This document shows, piece by piece, positions 18,506 through 27,384 of a stretch of DNA of 64,000 bases. The notes under the pieces were generated by a model. The model ran no database searches and had not been told where the DNA came from. It saw only the letters and a list, made by a program, of their open reading frames with translations. A program made the position numbers and the translations under genes. Numbering within the stretch: the stretch's first letter is position 1; the number at the start of each line of letters is the position of its first letter. The stretch is from positions 1 to 64,000 of the forward strand of contig NZ_JAGIBH010000002.1 in assembly GCF_017744445.1 (NCBI RefSeq), in the 5' to 3' direction. This DNA comes from Caulobacter sp. (GTDB taxonomy: Bacteria; Pseudomonadota; Alphaproteobacteria; Caulobacterales; Caulobacteraceae).

Positions 18506-19168
18506 GTGATCGTCGTCCACCATCTGAACAACTCCCGCAGCCAGCGCGTCCTGTGGCTGCTGGAGGAACTGGGCCTTCCGTACGAGATCAAGCGGTACGA
18601 GCGCGACGCCGCCACCATGCTAGCCCCGCCCGAGCTGAAGGCCATCCACCCGCTGGGCAAGTCGCCCGTCATCACCGACGGCGACAAGGTCATCGCCGAG
18701 ACCGGCGCGATCGTGGAGTACATCCTGGAGACCTATGGCCAAGGCCGGCTGATCCCGGCGGCGGGCAGCCCTGAGCGCCTGCGCTATACCTACTGGCTGC
18801 ACTATGCCGAGGGCTCGGCCATGACGCCCTTGCTGCTGAAGCTCGTTCTCACGGCTCTGCCGAACCGCGCGCCGGGCCTGATGAAAGGGTTAGTCAAGAG
18901 CATTGCTGGCCGCGCCCAGGCCGGCTTCGTCGATCCGCAGATCAAGGCCCATGTCGACTACTGGGAAGCCGAGCTTTCCAAGTCCGAATGGTTCGCCGGC
19001 GCCCAGATGACCGGCGCCGACATCATGATGAGCTTCCCGCTGGAGGCCGGCATCGCCCGCGGCGGGGCGGTCTCGCGTCCGCATGTGAAAGCCTTTGTCG
19101 ACAAGGTCCACGCCCGCCCCGCCTATCAGCGCGCCCTCGAGCGCGGCGGGCCTTACGCCTATGCTTAG
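18506..19168 (+). CDS. Glutathione S-transferase family protein
   Basis: 220 residues starting at GTG 18506, chosen because GAGGAAG ends 5 nt before it and the GST fold begins at once (MIVVHHLNNSRSQRVLWLLE). An in-frame ATG at 18473 adds 11 residues. The N-terminal domain has the Ser-Arg active-site region and the HPLGKSPVITDGDKVIAETG segment with cis-Pro and Glu-Thr glutathione contacts; the helical C-terminal domain has FAGAQMTGADIMMSFPLEA. It is divergent from the MCP gene. Substrate is not deducible. Confidence 0.9.
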   Translation: MIVVHHLNNSRSQRVLWLLEELGLPYEIKRYERDAATMLAPPELKAIHPLGKSPVITDGDKVIAETGAIVEYILETYGQGRLIPAAGSPERLRYTYWLHYAEGSAMTPLLLKLVLTALPNRAPGLMKGLVKSIAGRAQAGFVDPQIKAHVDYWEAELSKSEWFAGAQMTGADIMMSFPLEAGIARGGAVSRPHVKAFVDKVHARPAYQRALERGGPYAYA

Positions 19169-19247
19169 TGTGACAAAGTATTGCTCAAGCGTGACACTGG
19201 GTTCCTCTTGGGAATGTGCTTAACCTTTATGGCCCAACACCCGGACC

Positions 19248-20522
19248 ATGAAGACATCGCTGCTTGCTTGCGCGGCCCTGGGGCTGTTCGGGATCGGAGA
19301 GGCCACGGCCGCCGACGCTACTGTCATCGACGCCATCAAGGCGGGCCATCCGATCCTGGAGGTCCGCTCGCGCTATGAGCACTGGGACCAGACCAAGACC
19401 CAGACCCTGACCGAGAACGGCCAGGCCCTGAGCGTCCGCGCCCGCTACGGCTGGGAGACCGGCGAGTACAAGACCCTCAAGGGCCTTGTCGATTTCGAGA
19501 CCATCCGCTGGCTGGGCCCGCAACGCTTCGCCATCACCAACAATGGCGGCCCGCCGCTGAACGGCGCCGACAAGGTCCGCTATCCGGCGATCAACGACCC
19601 GGAAGTCACCGAGTTGAACCGCCTGCAGCTGCAATGGACGCCCAGCAAGGTCGCGCAGCTCACCGTCGGCCGCCAGCGCATCCAGATGGACGAACAGCGC
19701 TTCGTCGGCGCCGCGCCCTGGCGCATGGACGAACAGACCTTCGACGCCGTCCGCGCCGACATCTCCAAGGGCCGCCTCAAGGCCACCTACGTCTATGTGA
19801 CCAAGGTCAACCGCACCCTGGGCGAGATCGCCGACTGGGACAGCGACAGCCACTTCCTCAATGCCGGCTGGACGGTGTCGGACGCCCTACGGGTGCAGGC
19901 CCTGGTCTACGCCTTCGACTTCAAACAGGCCCCGGCCAGCAGCAGCATCAGCAAGGGCGTGCGGGTCTCGGGCAAGGGCAAGCTGGGCCCCTACGCCCTG
20001 ACCTATGCCGCCACCTATGCGCGCCAGAACGACTGGCGCGGCAACACCGCCCCGTTCGAGCTCGACTATCTCGGGCTCGACGCCTCGGCGACGCGCGGCA
20101 TCTACACCGTGCGGCTGGGCTATGACGCCCTGGAAGGCAACGGCCAGCGCGGCTTTGGCTCAGCGATCGGCGCGGCGCACGGGGTCAATGGCTGGGCCGA
20201 CGCCTGGTCCAGCGCCGGCGGCATCAAGAACTTCGCCGACGGCCTGCAAGACGCCAACATCACCGTGACCCTCAAGCCCAGGCGCCTCTGGCTGCCGAAG
20301 AAGAGCGAGCTGATGGCCCGCTATCACGACTTCGACGACGACCGCACCGGCGCCGACCTGGGCCGCGAGTGGAACCTCAGCTGGATCGCGCCGGTCACGT
20401 CAAAGATGACCATGCAGTGGAAGTACGCCGACTTCGACCGCGCGGACACCGTGCCCGTGGGAACGCTGGCCCCGCCAGCCTCGCGGACCAAGTGGTGGCT
20501 GATCCTGGAGTACAAGCTCTAG
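19248..20522 (+). CDS. Alginate-export-like outer-membrane beta-barrel protein
   Basis: 424 residues with a signal peptide (MKTSLLACAALGLFGIGEAT, cleavage near AxA at about 20-22). The mature part is made of alternating amphipathic strands with aromatic girdles and ends in WWLILEYKL, a C-terminal strand with an aromatic-poor end but porin-like pattern. LQLQWTPSKVAQLTVGRQRI followed by DEQRFVGAAPWRMDEQTFDA is characteristic of the alginate_exp/AlgE-like family. Members are probably general or substrate-specific porins rather than alginate exporters. It is a single gene. Confidence 0.85.
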   Translation: MKTSLLACAALGLFGIGEATAADATVIDAIKAGHPILEVRSRYEHWDQTKTQTLTENGQALSVRARYGWETGEYKTLKGLVDFETIRWLGPQRFAITNNGGPPLNGADKVRYPAINDPEVTELNRLQLQWTPSKVAQLTVGRQRIQMDEQRFVGAAPWRMDEQTFDAVRADISKGRLKATYVYVTKVNRTLGEIADWDSDSHFLNAGWTVSDALRVQALVYAFDFKQAPASSSISKGVRVSGKGKLGPYALTYAATYARQNDWRGNTAPFELDYLGLDASATRGIYTVRLGYDALEGNGQRGFGSAIGAAHGVNGWADAWSSAGGIKNFADGLQDANITVTLKPRRLWLPKKSELMARYHDFDDDRTGADLGREWNLSWIAPVTSKMTMQWKYADFDRADTVPVGTLAPPASRTKWWLILEYKL

Positions 20523-20616
20523 TCCTGAGGGGCCTGCTGACAACTTCGGGCGATCGCGCGTGTGAAAACGTCGCCGATCTCGACTAACGTCGGGGAAACC
20601 CAAGGGAGATACGCCC

Positions 20617-21042
20617 ATGAAGATCGTCACCAGCCTCTCGTTCCAGGGCGAGTGCCGCGCCGCGTTCGACTTCTACGCCCAGGTGCTGGGCGGCAAGGTC
20701 ACCGCCGCCTTCCCGTTCGGCGAAGGCCCGCCCGACATGCCGGTCGATCCCAAGTACAAGGACTGGCTGATGCACGCCTGGCTGGACGTGGGCGACCAGT
20801 CGATCATGGGCGCGGACATGCCGCCCGAATTCGCCCCCAACATCGACAAGCCCAAGAACGGCTTCGACGTCACCTACCACACCGACGACCCGGCCGAAGC
20901 CAAGCGCGTCTTCGAGGCCCTGTCGGAAGGCGGCAAGGTCGGCATGGCCTTCGCCGAGACCTTCTGGTCGCCGGGGTACGGGAGCTTTACGGACAAGTTC
21001 GGGATTCCGTGGATGATCAATACGGTGCCGAAGGCGGGGTGA
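20617..21042 (+). CDS. VOC-superfamily (PhnB-like) protein
   Basis: 141 residues, preceded by GGGAG 8 nt before the ATG. The start MKIVTSLSFQGECRAAFDFY and the later LMHAWLDVGDQSIMGADMPP and GKVGMAFAETFWSPGYGSFT are the standard pattern of the PhnB/DUF899-like glyoxalase-fold family. Each contributes strands of the paired beta-alpha-beta-beta-beta units that form a metal or ligand site. Enzymatic function in this branch is generally unknown. It is not in an operon with recognisable partners. Confidence 0.9.
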   Translation: MKIVTSLSFQGECRAAFDFYAQVLGGKVTAAFPFGEGPPDMPVDPKYKDWLMHAWLDVGDQSIMGADMPPEFAPNIDKPKNGFDVTYHTDDPAEAKRVFEALSEGGKVGMAFAETFWSPGYGSFTDKFGIPWMINTVPKAG

Positions 21043-21052
21043 TCGGGCTTTA

Positions 21053-21189
21053 GAGCGCCCCCTCCGTCACGCTGCGTATCCGCAGCGCGCCACCTCCCCC
21101 GTTTCACGGGTGAGGAGAAGAGCGCTCCCTCCTGCCCCGCTTGCGGGGAAGGTGGATCGGCGCGGATACGCGACGAGACGGAGGGGGCG
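21053..21189. repeat. Palindromic intergenic repeat, diverged family B-like element
   Basis: GAGCGCCCCCTCCGTCACGC at the left and GAGACGGAGGGGGCG at the right, with an inner GGATACGCGACGAG mirroring CACGCTGCGTATCC. A second hairpin CTGCCCCGCTTGCGGGGAAG lies inside. It shares the CCCCCTCCGTCACG word with family B but is otherwise different. It lies between VOC and the small exported protein. Confidence 0.7.
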
Positions 21190-21297
21190 TCCTGCCGCCC
21201 CGCCCTGCGGCCAAGCGTCGCCTAGGGGCGATCTTAAGCTTTCGCAAACCACGTTGGCGGCAATCGTCTTCATGCGCCCGCACGTTCTCACGGCGCG

Positions 21298-21669
21298 ATG
21301 GAGACCCGCGCCTTGACGACCCCGCCCTCACCGACGCGCCGCATTGCCGCCGTCGCGGGCCCGGTCGCCCTGGGCGCACTAGGCGTCTTTCTCAGCCTGT
21401 TCGCCGCCGTGGCCGTCGACGCCCAGCCCCGCACGCCGGGACGGGTGGCGGCGGTGTTTCCGCCGTGGTGGAGCCCGGCCCAGATCATCGGCGCGGCCGG
21501 ATCGGCCGGCGACATCGCCGGGGCCGGCGGCGCGTCCTTCATCGTCATCCTGCGGGGCGACCCGTCCGATCTTTCGCAGCGCGCCCGCGACGCCGGCGCG
21601 CTGATGCTGCTCGACCCCGCCCTCGCCGGCGCCTGCGCCAAGCCGGCGGCCTCGGAGCCTTCCTCATGA
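21298..21669 (+). CDS. Small exported hypothetical protein coupled to MCP
   Basis: 123 residues. A hydrophobic stretch at about 16-40 (AGPVALGALGVFLSLFAAVA followed by VDAQP) serves as a signal peptide or membrane anchor. The rest is rich in Ala and Gly with VAAVFPPWWSPAQIIGAAGS and FIVILRGDPSDLSQRARDAG. Its stop overlaps the MCP start (ATGA at 21666), so the two are an operon and probably functionally linked, for instance as a periplasmic partner of the receptor. No family is recognised. Confidence 0.75.
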   Translation: METRALTTPPSPTRRIAAVAGPVALGALGVFLSLFAAVAVDAQPRTPGRVAAVFPPWWSPAQIIGAAGSAGDIAGAGGASFIVILRGDPSDLSQRARDAGALMLLDPALAGACAKPAASEPSS

Positions 21670-23267
21670 AACTGGCCTTCTCGAACCTCGACGCCCAACG
21701 CGCGGTCGGCGGCAAGCTGATCGCGGTCCTGACCTGGGCCATGATCCCGGTGGTGCTGGGCGCCGGCGCGCTGGTCCATGACGGCCTGCTGGGGCTGGCC
21801 GTCGCCTCGGGCGCGACCGCGATCGGCGCGACCCTGGCCTGGAAGTTCGGCGGCGAAGGCTCTGCCGGGCGTTCGCTGGTCGGCGTGGCGCTGATGGCCC
21901 AGGTCTCGCTGCTGGTCGCGGCCATGGGCGGTCACGCCTGGCAGAGCGACATGCACATGGCCTATTTCGCCGCCCTGGCCCTGCTGGTGGTCTATTGCGA
22001 CTGGGTGGTCATCGCCGCCGCGGCCGCCACGGTCGCCGTGCACCATCTGGGCCTGTCGTACCTGCTGCCCAGCGCGGTGTTCCCCGGCTCGGCCAGCCTG
22101 GGCCGGGTGATCGTCCACGCCGTCATCCTGATCGTCGAGGCCGGCGCCCTGATCGCCGTCACCGCCAGCGTCAATGCGATGTTCGCCGTCGCCAACAAGG
22201 CCCGCGCCAAGGCCGAGGCCGCCGTCGGCGAGGCCCGCGCCGCCAATGACGCCGCCGAGGACGCCCGTCGCTCCGAGGAAGAGAGCCGCACCGTCAACAC
22301 CGCCGCGCGCGAACGGGCCGAGGCCCAGCGCGACGCCGCCATCGCCGCCCTCGGCCAGGCCCTGTCGCATCTGGCGCGCGGCGACCTGACCGCGCGCCTC
22401 GACCAGCGCTTCGCCGAGGCCTACGAGCCCCTGCGCGGCGACTACAACACCGCGGCCGGCAAGCTGGCCGACGCCCTGGCGGTGATCGAGGGCCGCGTCG
22501 ACGGCCTGCGCGCCGGCTCGGACCAGATCGCCGACGCCTCGGTCAGCCTCTCGCGCCGCACCGAGCGCCAGGCCGCCACCCTGGAAGAGACCGCCGCGGC
22601 CATGGAGGAGATCACCACCACGGTCGCCCAGACCGCCTCGGGCGCCAAGAAGGCCGCCGGCGTGGTGGCCCGCGCCCGTGACGACATCCGCCGCTCGGGC
22701 GAGGTGGTGCAGCAGGCCGTCACCGCCATGACCGCCATCGAGGGCTCCTCGCAGCAGATCACCAACATCATCTCGGTGATCGACGAGATCGCCTTCCAGA
22801 CCAACCTGCTGGCCCTGAACGCCGGGGTCGAGGCCGCCCGCGCCGGTGAGAGCGGCAAGGGCTTCGCCGTCGTCGCCCAGGAAGTTCGCGCGCTGGCCCA
22901 GCGCTCGGCCGAGGCGGCCAAGGAGATCAAAACCCTGATCTCGACCTCGTCCGCCCAGGTCGAGGAAGGCGTCGGCCTGGTCGGCCGCACGGGCGAGGCC
23001 CTGGAGCGCATCGTCTCGCAGATCGCCGAGATCGACGGCCTGGTCAGCGAGATCGCCGCCTCGGCCCAGAGCCAGGCCCATGGCCTCGGCCAAGTCAACA
23101 GCGCGGTGAACCAGATGGATCAGGTGCTGCAGGAGAACGCCGGCATGGTCGAGCAGACCTCGGTCGCCACCCAGACCCTGAACGCCGACGCCGCCCTGCT
23201 GGCCGACCTGGTGGGCCAGTTCGAGCTGCCGGGCGCGGTCTCACAGCCCGTTCGCCGCCGGGCCTGA
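21666..23267 (+). CDS. Methyl-accepting chemotaxis protein with polytopic membrane sensor
   Basis: 533 residues from ATG 21666. Instead of a periplasmic domain, the first 180 residues form about five or six hydrophobic helices (for example VLTWAMIPVVLGAGALVHDG, AYFAALALLVVYCDWVVIAA and VIVHAVILIVEAGALIAVTA) with short loops. A charged coiled coil (about 185-240), a HAMP-like SHLARGDLTARLDQRFAEAY and the MCP signal domain follow, with the conserved tip [20 protein letters not shown] and [20 protein letters not shown]. It may sense a membrane-linked property or hydrophobic ligand. The start overlaps a small exported protein. Confidence 0.93.
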   Translation: MKLAFSNLDAQRAVGGKLIAVLTWAMIPVVLGAGALVHDGLLGLAVASGATAIGATLAWKFGGEGSAGRSLVGVALMAQVSLLVAAMGGHAWQSDMHMAYFAALALLVVYCDWVVIAAAAATVAVHHLGLSYLLPSAVFPGSASLGRVIVHAVILIVEAGALIAVTASVNAMFAVANKARAKAEAAVGEARAANDAAEDARRSEEESRTVNTAARERAEAQRDAAIAALGQALSHLARGDLTARLDQRFAEAYEPLRGDYNTAAGKLADALAVIEGRVDGLRAGSDQIADASVSLSRRTERQAATLEETAAAMEEITTTVAQTASGAKKAAGVVARARDDIRRSGEVVQQAVTAMTAIEGSSQQITNIISVIDEIAFQTNLLALNAGVEAARAGESGKGFAVVAQEVRALAQRSAEAAKEIKTLISTSSAQVEEGVGLVGRTGEALERIVSQIAEIDGLVSEIAASAQSQAHGLGQVNSAVNQMDQVLQENAGMVEQTSVATQTLNADAALLADLVGQFELPGAVSQPVRRRA

Positions 23268-23390
23268 TCCCGTAAGGTCTAGCTCGCCCCCTTGCGCATC
23301 CGAAACCGGGCGCCTATCCTCCCAGCCCCCGGTTGTGAGCGCCCGCGACTGGAAGTCTTTCCTCCCAAGGCGTCCGAGCTAAAATCCGCA

Positions 23391-23864
23391 ATGGAAAAAG
23401 TGCCGATGACCGTCGGTGGGTATCAGACCCTCGACGAAGAACTGAAGCGTTTGAAGACCATCGAACGTCCGTCGGTGATCGCGGCGATCGCCGAAGCGCG
23501 TTCGCATGGCGACCTGTCGGAAAACGCCGAGTACCATGCCGCCAAGGAGCGTCAGGGCTGGATCGAAGGCCAGATCGCCGAGATCGAGGACAAGATCGCC
23601 CGCGCTCAAGTGATCGACGTGTCGAAACTGTCGGGCAAGCAGATCAAGTTCGGTGCGACCGTCTCGGTGATCGACGAGGACACCGAGGAAGAGGCGCGCT
23701 ACCAGATCGTGGGCGACCACGAGGCCGACGTGAAGTCGGGCCGCATCTCGCTGTCCTCGCCGCTGTCGCGCGCGATGATCGGCAAGGAAGTCGGCGAGGT
23801 GGTCGAGGTCAACACCCCCGGCGGCACCAAGGCCTACGAAATCACCAAGGTGGAGTGGCTGTAA
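23391..23864 (+). CDS. greA: Transcription elongation factor GreA
   Basis: 157 residues, the usual length. The N-terminal coiled coil carries the catalytic tip acidic pair ([20 protein letters not shown], with Asp and Glu near residues 42-46), and the C-terminal domain has [20 protein letters not shown]. It stimulates RNA cleavage in backtracked RNA polymerase. The ATG at 23391 is used because the conserved [18 protein letters not shown] begins there; the open frame extends further upstream without homology. A hairpin begins at its stop codon. Confidence 0.97.
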   Translation: MEKVPMTVGGYQTLDEELKRLKTIERPSVIAAIAEARSHGDLSENAEYHAAKERQGWIEGQIAEIEDKIARAQVIDVSKLSGKQIKFGATVSVIDEDTEEEARYQIVGDHEADVKSGRISLSSPLSRAMIGKEVGEVVEVNTPGGTKAYEITKVEWL

Positions 23865-23880
23865 GGCGGCTTGCCGCCTT
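23863..23880 (+). terminator. Hairpin at the end of greA
   Basis: AAGGCGGC-TT-GCCGCCTT, an 8-bp perfect stem that starts in the greA stop codon. There is no T-run after it, so it may be a processing or RNA-stability element rather than a complete intrinsic terminator. Confidence 0.5.
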
Positions 23881-23962
23881 AGCTGCGCCATGAAGTACGG
23901 TTCAATGGAACAGGGCTGCCAATCGGCGGCCTTGTTTCGTTTGCGTATGCGGGGTCGATGAC

Positions 23963-25096
23963 TTGGCCGAAGCTCCGAAACTTCCCTTGAAGATCTGGGC
24001 CGTTTCCGACGGCCGCGCCGGCATCGAGGCCCAGGTCGTGGGCCTGTCGGATGCGATCGCGCGGCTGGTCCCCTGCGAGGTGACGGTCAAGCGCGTCGGC
24101 TGGCGGGGCCGCATCGGCCGCTTGCCGTGGTGGCTGAACCTGCTGCCCAAGCGCTGGCTGACGCCGGAGAGCGGCATCCCCACCGGCAAAAACGAAGAGT
24201 GGCCAGACGTCTGGGTCGCCGCCGGCCGCGCCACCCTGCCCCTGTCGATCCGCGCCAAGCGCTGGTCGGGCGGCAAGACCTATGTGGTCCAGATCCAGGA
24301 CCCGCGGGTCCCGGCCCACATGTTCGACCTAGTGATCCCGCCCAAGCACGACCGCCTGACCGGCGACAACGTGCTGCCGATCAGCGGCTCGCCGCACCGG
24401 GTCACGCCCCAGCGGCTGGCGGCCGAGTACGAGGCCTTCAAGGACGTCATCGACGCCCTGCCCCGCCCGCGCGTGGCGGTGCTGGTCGGCGGCAAGTCCA
24501 AGGCCTTCGACCTGTCCAGCGAGCGCGCGGCCCAGATCGCCCACTCGATCCAGATCCCGCTGGAGCAGGACGGCGGCAGTCTGCTGATGACCTTCTCGCG
24601 CCGCACCCCCGACCCTGCCCGCGCCCTGATGGCCGCGCGGCTGCGGCACCTGCCGGGCATGGTCTGGAACGGCGAAGGCCCCAATCCGTACTTCGCGTTC
24701 CTGGCGGCGGCCGACTACATCCTCGTCACCGAGGACTCGACCAACATGGCCACCGAGGCGGCGTCGACCGGCAAGCCGGTCTTCGTGCTGAAGCTGGACG
24801 GCCACAGCCTGAAGTTCCGCCTGTTCCACGAGGAGCTGGAGCGCATGGGCGCGGCTCGGCCCTACGGCGGCGCGTTCCATGGCTGGACCTACGACCCGGT
24901 CGACGAGACCGACCGCGCGGCGCGGGAAGTGTTGGCGCGGCTGGGGGTGGAGATCCCCGAACCGGTGGCCGAGGCGCCGGTCGAGGCGGCTCCGAAGCCA
25001 AAGCGGAAACCTCGGGCGAAGAAGGTCGAGGAAGCGCCGATCGAGGCTCCCGCGCCGAAGCCGAGAAAGCCTCGCGCGGCCAAGCCGAAAGCCTGA
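23963..25096 (+). CDS. ELM1/GtrOC1-family protein (DUF1022-type)
   Basis: 377 residues from a TTG at 23963 preceded by GGGG; there is no in-frame ATG near it. Sequence such as IWAVSDGRAGIEAQVVGLSD at the start, YVVQIQDPRVPAHMFDLVIP, VLVGGKSKAFDLSSERAAQI and TEDSTNMATEAASTGKPVFV is typical of the mitochondrial-fission ELM1-like family, whose fold resembles GT-B glycosyltransferases. Roughly the last 55 residues are a Pro/Lys/Ala-rich tail not seen in the core family. The SpsF/PseG genes follow after two very small membrane-protein ORFs, which hints at a role in glycan or envelope assembly. Confidence 0.85.
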   Translation: MAEAPKLPLKIWAVSDGRAGIEAQVVGLSDAIARLVPCEVTVKRVGWRGRIGRLPWWLNLLPKRWLTPESGIPTGKNEEWPDVWVAAGRATLPLSIRAKRWSGGKTYVVQIQDPRVPAHMFDLVIPPKHDRLTGDNVLPISGSPHRVTPQRLAAEYEAFKDVIDALPRPRVAVLVGGKSKAFDLSSERAAQIAHSIQIPLEQDGGSLLMTFSRRTPDPARALMAARLRHLPGMVWNGEGPNPYFAFLAAADYILVTEDSTNMATEAASTGKPVFVLKLDGHSLKFRLFHEELERMGAARPYGGAFHGWTYDPVDETDRAAREVLARLGVEIPEPVAEAPVEAAPKPKRKPRAKKVEEAPIEAPAPKPRKPRAAKPKA

Positions 25097-25141
25097 TTTT
25101 TCTGGTTGTGAACGCGCGAATGTTCGCGTTACGTTCGCGAG

Positions 25142-25369
25142 ATGGTTGGGCCAGACACCACATCCCGGATTGGCAAGGCGGCTCGCAACGAAGGTCGAAA
25201 GGCCTTTGCCACGACGTGCAACGCTTTGGCGGTCGCGATCTTCATCGCCGCGATTGTCCAGCCGCTGATGACCGGCCAAGTCGGTTTACTGCGCGCGATC
25301 AGCGCGCTGGTCACCTTCATTGTCCTGCAAGGCGTTCTCCACTACATCTTGATGCAAGTGGAGGACTGA
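25142..25369 (+). CDS. Small two-helix membrane protein, 75 aa
   Basis: Residues 1-23 are polar and basic, then two hydrophobic helices follow (NALAVAIFIAAIVQPLMTG and LLRAISALVTFIVLQGVLHY). No family is recognised. A GC-rich palindrome (CGCGAA-TG-TTCGCG at 25115-25128) lies just upstream of the start. The stop is 1 nt before the next tiny ORF, so the two are probably cotranscribed with the SpsF/PseG genes. Confidence 0.65.
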   Translation: MVGPDTTSRIGKAARNEGRKAFATTCNALAVAIFIAAIVQPLMTGQVGLLRAISALVTFIVLQGVLHYILMQVED

Positions 25370-25370
25370 A

Positions 25371-25466
25371 ATGGACCCTCTGATCTGGATTAATCTGCTC
25401 GCGCTGGTGTTCGCAGCCGCCGCCTACGTGGTGTTTTGGCTCTCCATGCGGAACAACCGCCGCTGA
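25371..25466 (+). CDS. Very small single-helix membrane protein, 31 aa
   Basis: Sequence begins MDPLIWINLLALVFAAAAYV and ends in SMRNNRR, a single transmembrane helix with a basic cytoplasmic end. GGAGG at 25360-25364 is 6 nt before the ATG, an excellent ribosome binding site. It starts 1 nt after the stop of the 75-residue protein, and its end overlaps the predicted start region of the SpsF-like gene in another frame. It is too small to be found by most gene callers, but the spacing makes it credible. Confidence 0.55.
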   Translation: MDPLIWINLLALVFAAAAYVVFWLSMRNNRR

Positions 25467-26176
25467 TCCTCGCCATCCTCCAAGCCCGCATGAGTTCGAC
25501 CCGCTTGCCGGGCAAGGTGCTCATGCCGATCGTGCGCCAGCCGATGATCGTTCGGCAGATCGAGCGCGTGGCCCGCGCGCGCCTGGTCGACAAGCTGGTG
25601 GTGGCCACCTCCAACCGTCCCGAGGACGACGCCATCGAAGCGGCCGTGCGGCGCGAGGGGATCGCGGTGTTTCGAGGCTCGCTGGACAACGTCCAGCAGC
25701 GGTTCATCGGCGCACTGGACGCCCATCCGGCCGACCACGTCGTGCGGCTGACCGCCGACTGCCCGCTGGCCGATCCCGACCTGATCGACGCGACCATCCA
25801 GCTTTGCCTGTCCAAGGGCGTCGACTATGTCAGCAACACCCCGAACGGCCACGCCCACCCCAAGGGCACTGACGTCGAGGTGATGACCGCCGCCGCCCTG
25901 CGCCAAGCCGCCGCCGAGGCGACGACGCAGGAAGCCCGCGAACACGTCACCTGGGACCTCTACCGGTCGGGTCGGTTCAACTGCGCCTGGCTGCCCTGCT
26001 ATCCCGACCAGGGCGCGGTGCGGTGGACCGTCGACCGGCCCGACGACTATGCCTTCGTGGCGGCGGTCTATGACGCCCTGTACGAAAAGAACCGCGCCTT
26101 CACCTCGGATGACGTGCGGGCCTTCGTGAGAAGCCGCCCCGATCTGGCCGACTACGGCGGCGATCCGCGGGCATGA
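25436..26176 (+). CDS. SpsF-like nucleotidyltransferase (glycosyltransferase family)
   Basis: 246 residues from TTG 25436; the family normally begins at ILAILQARMSSTRLPGKVL, so a CTG at 25463, whose last two bases start the stop TGA of the 31-residue ORF, is a serious alternative start. The NTP-binding motif QARMSSTRLPGKVL and the later VRLTADCPLADPDLID (metal-binding Asp) and HAHPKGTDVEVM match cytidylyltransferases of the SpsF/PseF type. In pathways to pseudaminic acid or related sugars this step makes the CMP-sugar. It overlaps the PseG-like gene (ATGA). Confidence 0.88.
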   Translation: MALHAEQPPLILAILQARMSSTRLPGKVLMPIVRQPMIVRQIERVARARLVDKLVVATSNRPEDDAIEAAVRREGIAVFRGSLDNVQQRFIGALDAHPADHVVRLTADCPLADPDLIDATIQLCLSKGVDYVSNTPNGHAHPKGTDVEVMTAAALRQAAAEATTQEAREHVTWDLYRSGRFNCAWLPCYPDQGAVRWTVDRPDDYAFVAAVYDALYEKNRAFTSDDVRAFVRSRPDLADYGGDPRA

Positions 26177-27153
26177 CACGCGCCCTGTTCGTCTGCGCGG
26201 CCGGTCCCAGCGTGGGCGGCGGGCACGTGATGCGGTCCCTGACCCTGGCGCGAGCGCTGGAGGCGCGAGGCGCGACCTGCGCCTTCGCGGCCACACCCGA
26301 GGTCGCCGTGGTGCTGGACGCCTTCGCCCCCGACATGGCGCGGGCCGACACCGACGAGGGCTTCGACGCCCTGGTGTTCGACAGCTACGCCCTCACCGCG
26401 CAGGACCACCGCGCGGTGGCGCGAGGCCGTCCGACCCTGGTCATCGACGACCTGGCCGACCGGCGCCTGGCCGCGGACCTGGTGCTGGACGCCGGTCCGG
26501 CGCGGAAGGCGACCGACTATGCCGGCCTCGTCCCCGAGCACGCCCAGCTGCTGCTGGGTCCGAACTACGCCCCCGTGCGTCCCGCCTTCGCCGACCTGCG
26601 GGACGAAGCCCTGGCGCGCCGGGCTCAGCGAGGGCCGGTGCGGCGGATCCTGGTCTCGTTGGGCCTGACCGATGTGGGCGGCATCACCGGCCGGGTGACG
26701 CGACTGCTGCAGCCAATCCTGGGCGACGCCCGACTGGACCTGGTGGTCGGCGGCGGCGCGCCCAGCCTTCCGGACCTGTGGGCGCTGGCGGGCGACGATC
26801 CGCGCATCGAGCTGCATGTCGACACCCAGCACATGCCGCAGCTGGTGTTCGACGCCGACCTGGCCATCGGGGCCGGCGGCTCGACCACCTGGGAGCGCTG
26901 TGTTCTCGCCTTGCCCGCCCTGACCCTGATCCTGGCCGAAAACCAGGTTGCCGCCGCGCGGGCGCTGGAGGCGGCGGGGGTGACGCCGTGCCTGGAGGTG
27001 GGGGCCGCGGACTTCGAAGCCGCGTTCGTGCGGGAGGTCGAGGGGTTGCTGGGGAGCGAGGACCGGCGAGCGGCGTTGTCGGCGGCCAGTGCGACGGTGT
27101 GTGACGGCAAGGGTGCGGACCGGGTGGCCCAAACCTTTCTCACCCTGCTCTAG
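26173..27153 (+). CDS. pseG: PseG-like UDP-sugar hydrolase (nonulosonic acid pathway)
   Basis: 326 residues. GGGHVMRSLTLARALEARGA at about residues 15-34 contains the family's GGGHxxR motif with its catalytic-region His, and the C-terminal half has IGAGGSTTWERCVLALPALT, typical of PseG (UDP-2,4-diacetamido-2,4,6-trideoxy-beta-L-altropyranose hydrolase) and of GT-B-fold relatives such as MurG. PseG releases the sugar from UDP so that PseI can condense it with phosphoenolpyruvate. It overlaps the upstream SpsF-like gene by 4 nt. PseB, PseC and PseH homologues are not in the window. Confidence 0.88.
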   Translation: MTRALFVCAAGPSVGGGHVMRSLTLARALEARGATCAFAATPEVAVVLDAFAPDMARADTDEGFDALVFDSYALTAQDHRAVARGRPTLVIDDLADRRLAADLVLDAGPARKATDYAGLVPEHAQLLLGPNYAPVRPAFADLRDEALARRAQRGPVRRILVSLGLTDVGGITGRVTRLLQPILGDARLDLVVGGGAPSLPDLWALAGDDPRIELHVDTQHMPQLVFDADLAIGAGGSTTWERCVLALPALTLILAENQVAAARALEAAGVTPCLEVGAADFEAAFVREVEGLLGSEDRRAALSAASATVCDGKGADRVAQTFLTLL

Positions 27154-27157
27154 ATCT

Positions 27158-27285
27158 CTCCTCCCCCTTTGGGGGAGGGGGACCGCCGAAGGCGGTGGAG
27201 GGGCCAGCGCCGGCCGGCTCATGACCAGCCCCCTCCGTCACGCCTCGCTGCGCGGGCGCGCCACCTCCCCCAAGAGGGGGAGGAG
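27158..27285. repeat. Palindromic intergenic repeat, family B, copy 3
   Basis: Reads CTCCTCCCCCTTTGGGGGAG at one end and CCCCCAAGAGGGGGAGGAG at the other. Compared with copies 1 and 2 it is in the reverse orientation. It lies between two genes on the same strand (PseG-like and methyltransferase). Confidence 0.88.
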
Positions 27286-27384
27286 AAAGTAAGAGCCGCC
27301 CCGCCAAGTGCGACAACCTGCCCCGCCCAGCTTCATCATCGTTAACAAGTTGTTCGCTGCTTCGGCCGGATTCTCCCGGCCACC

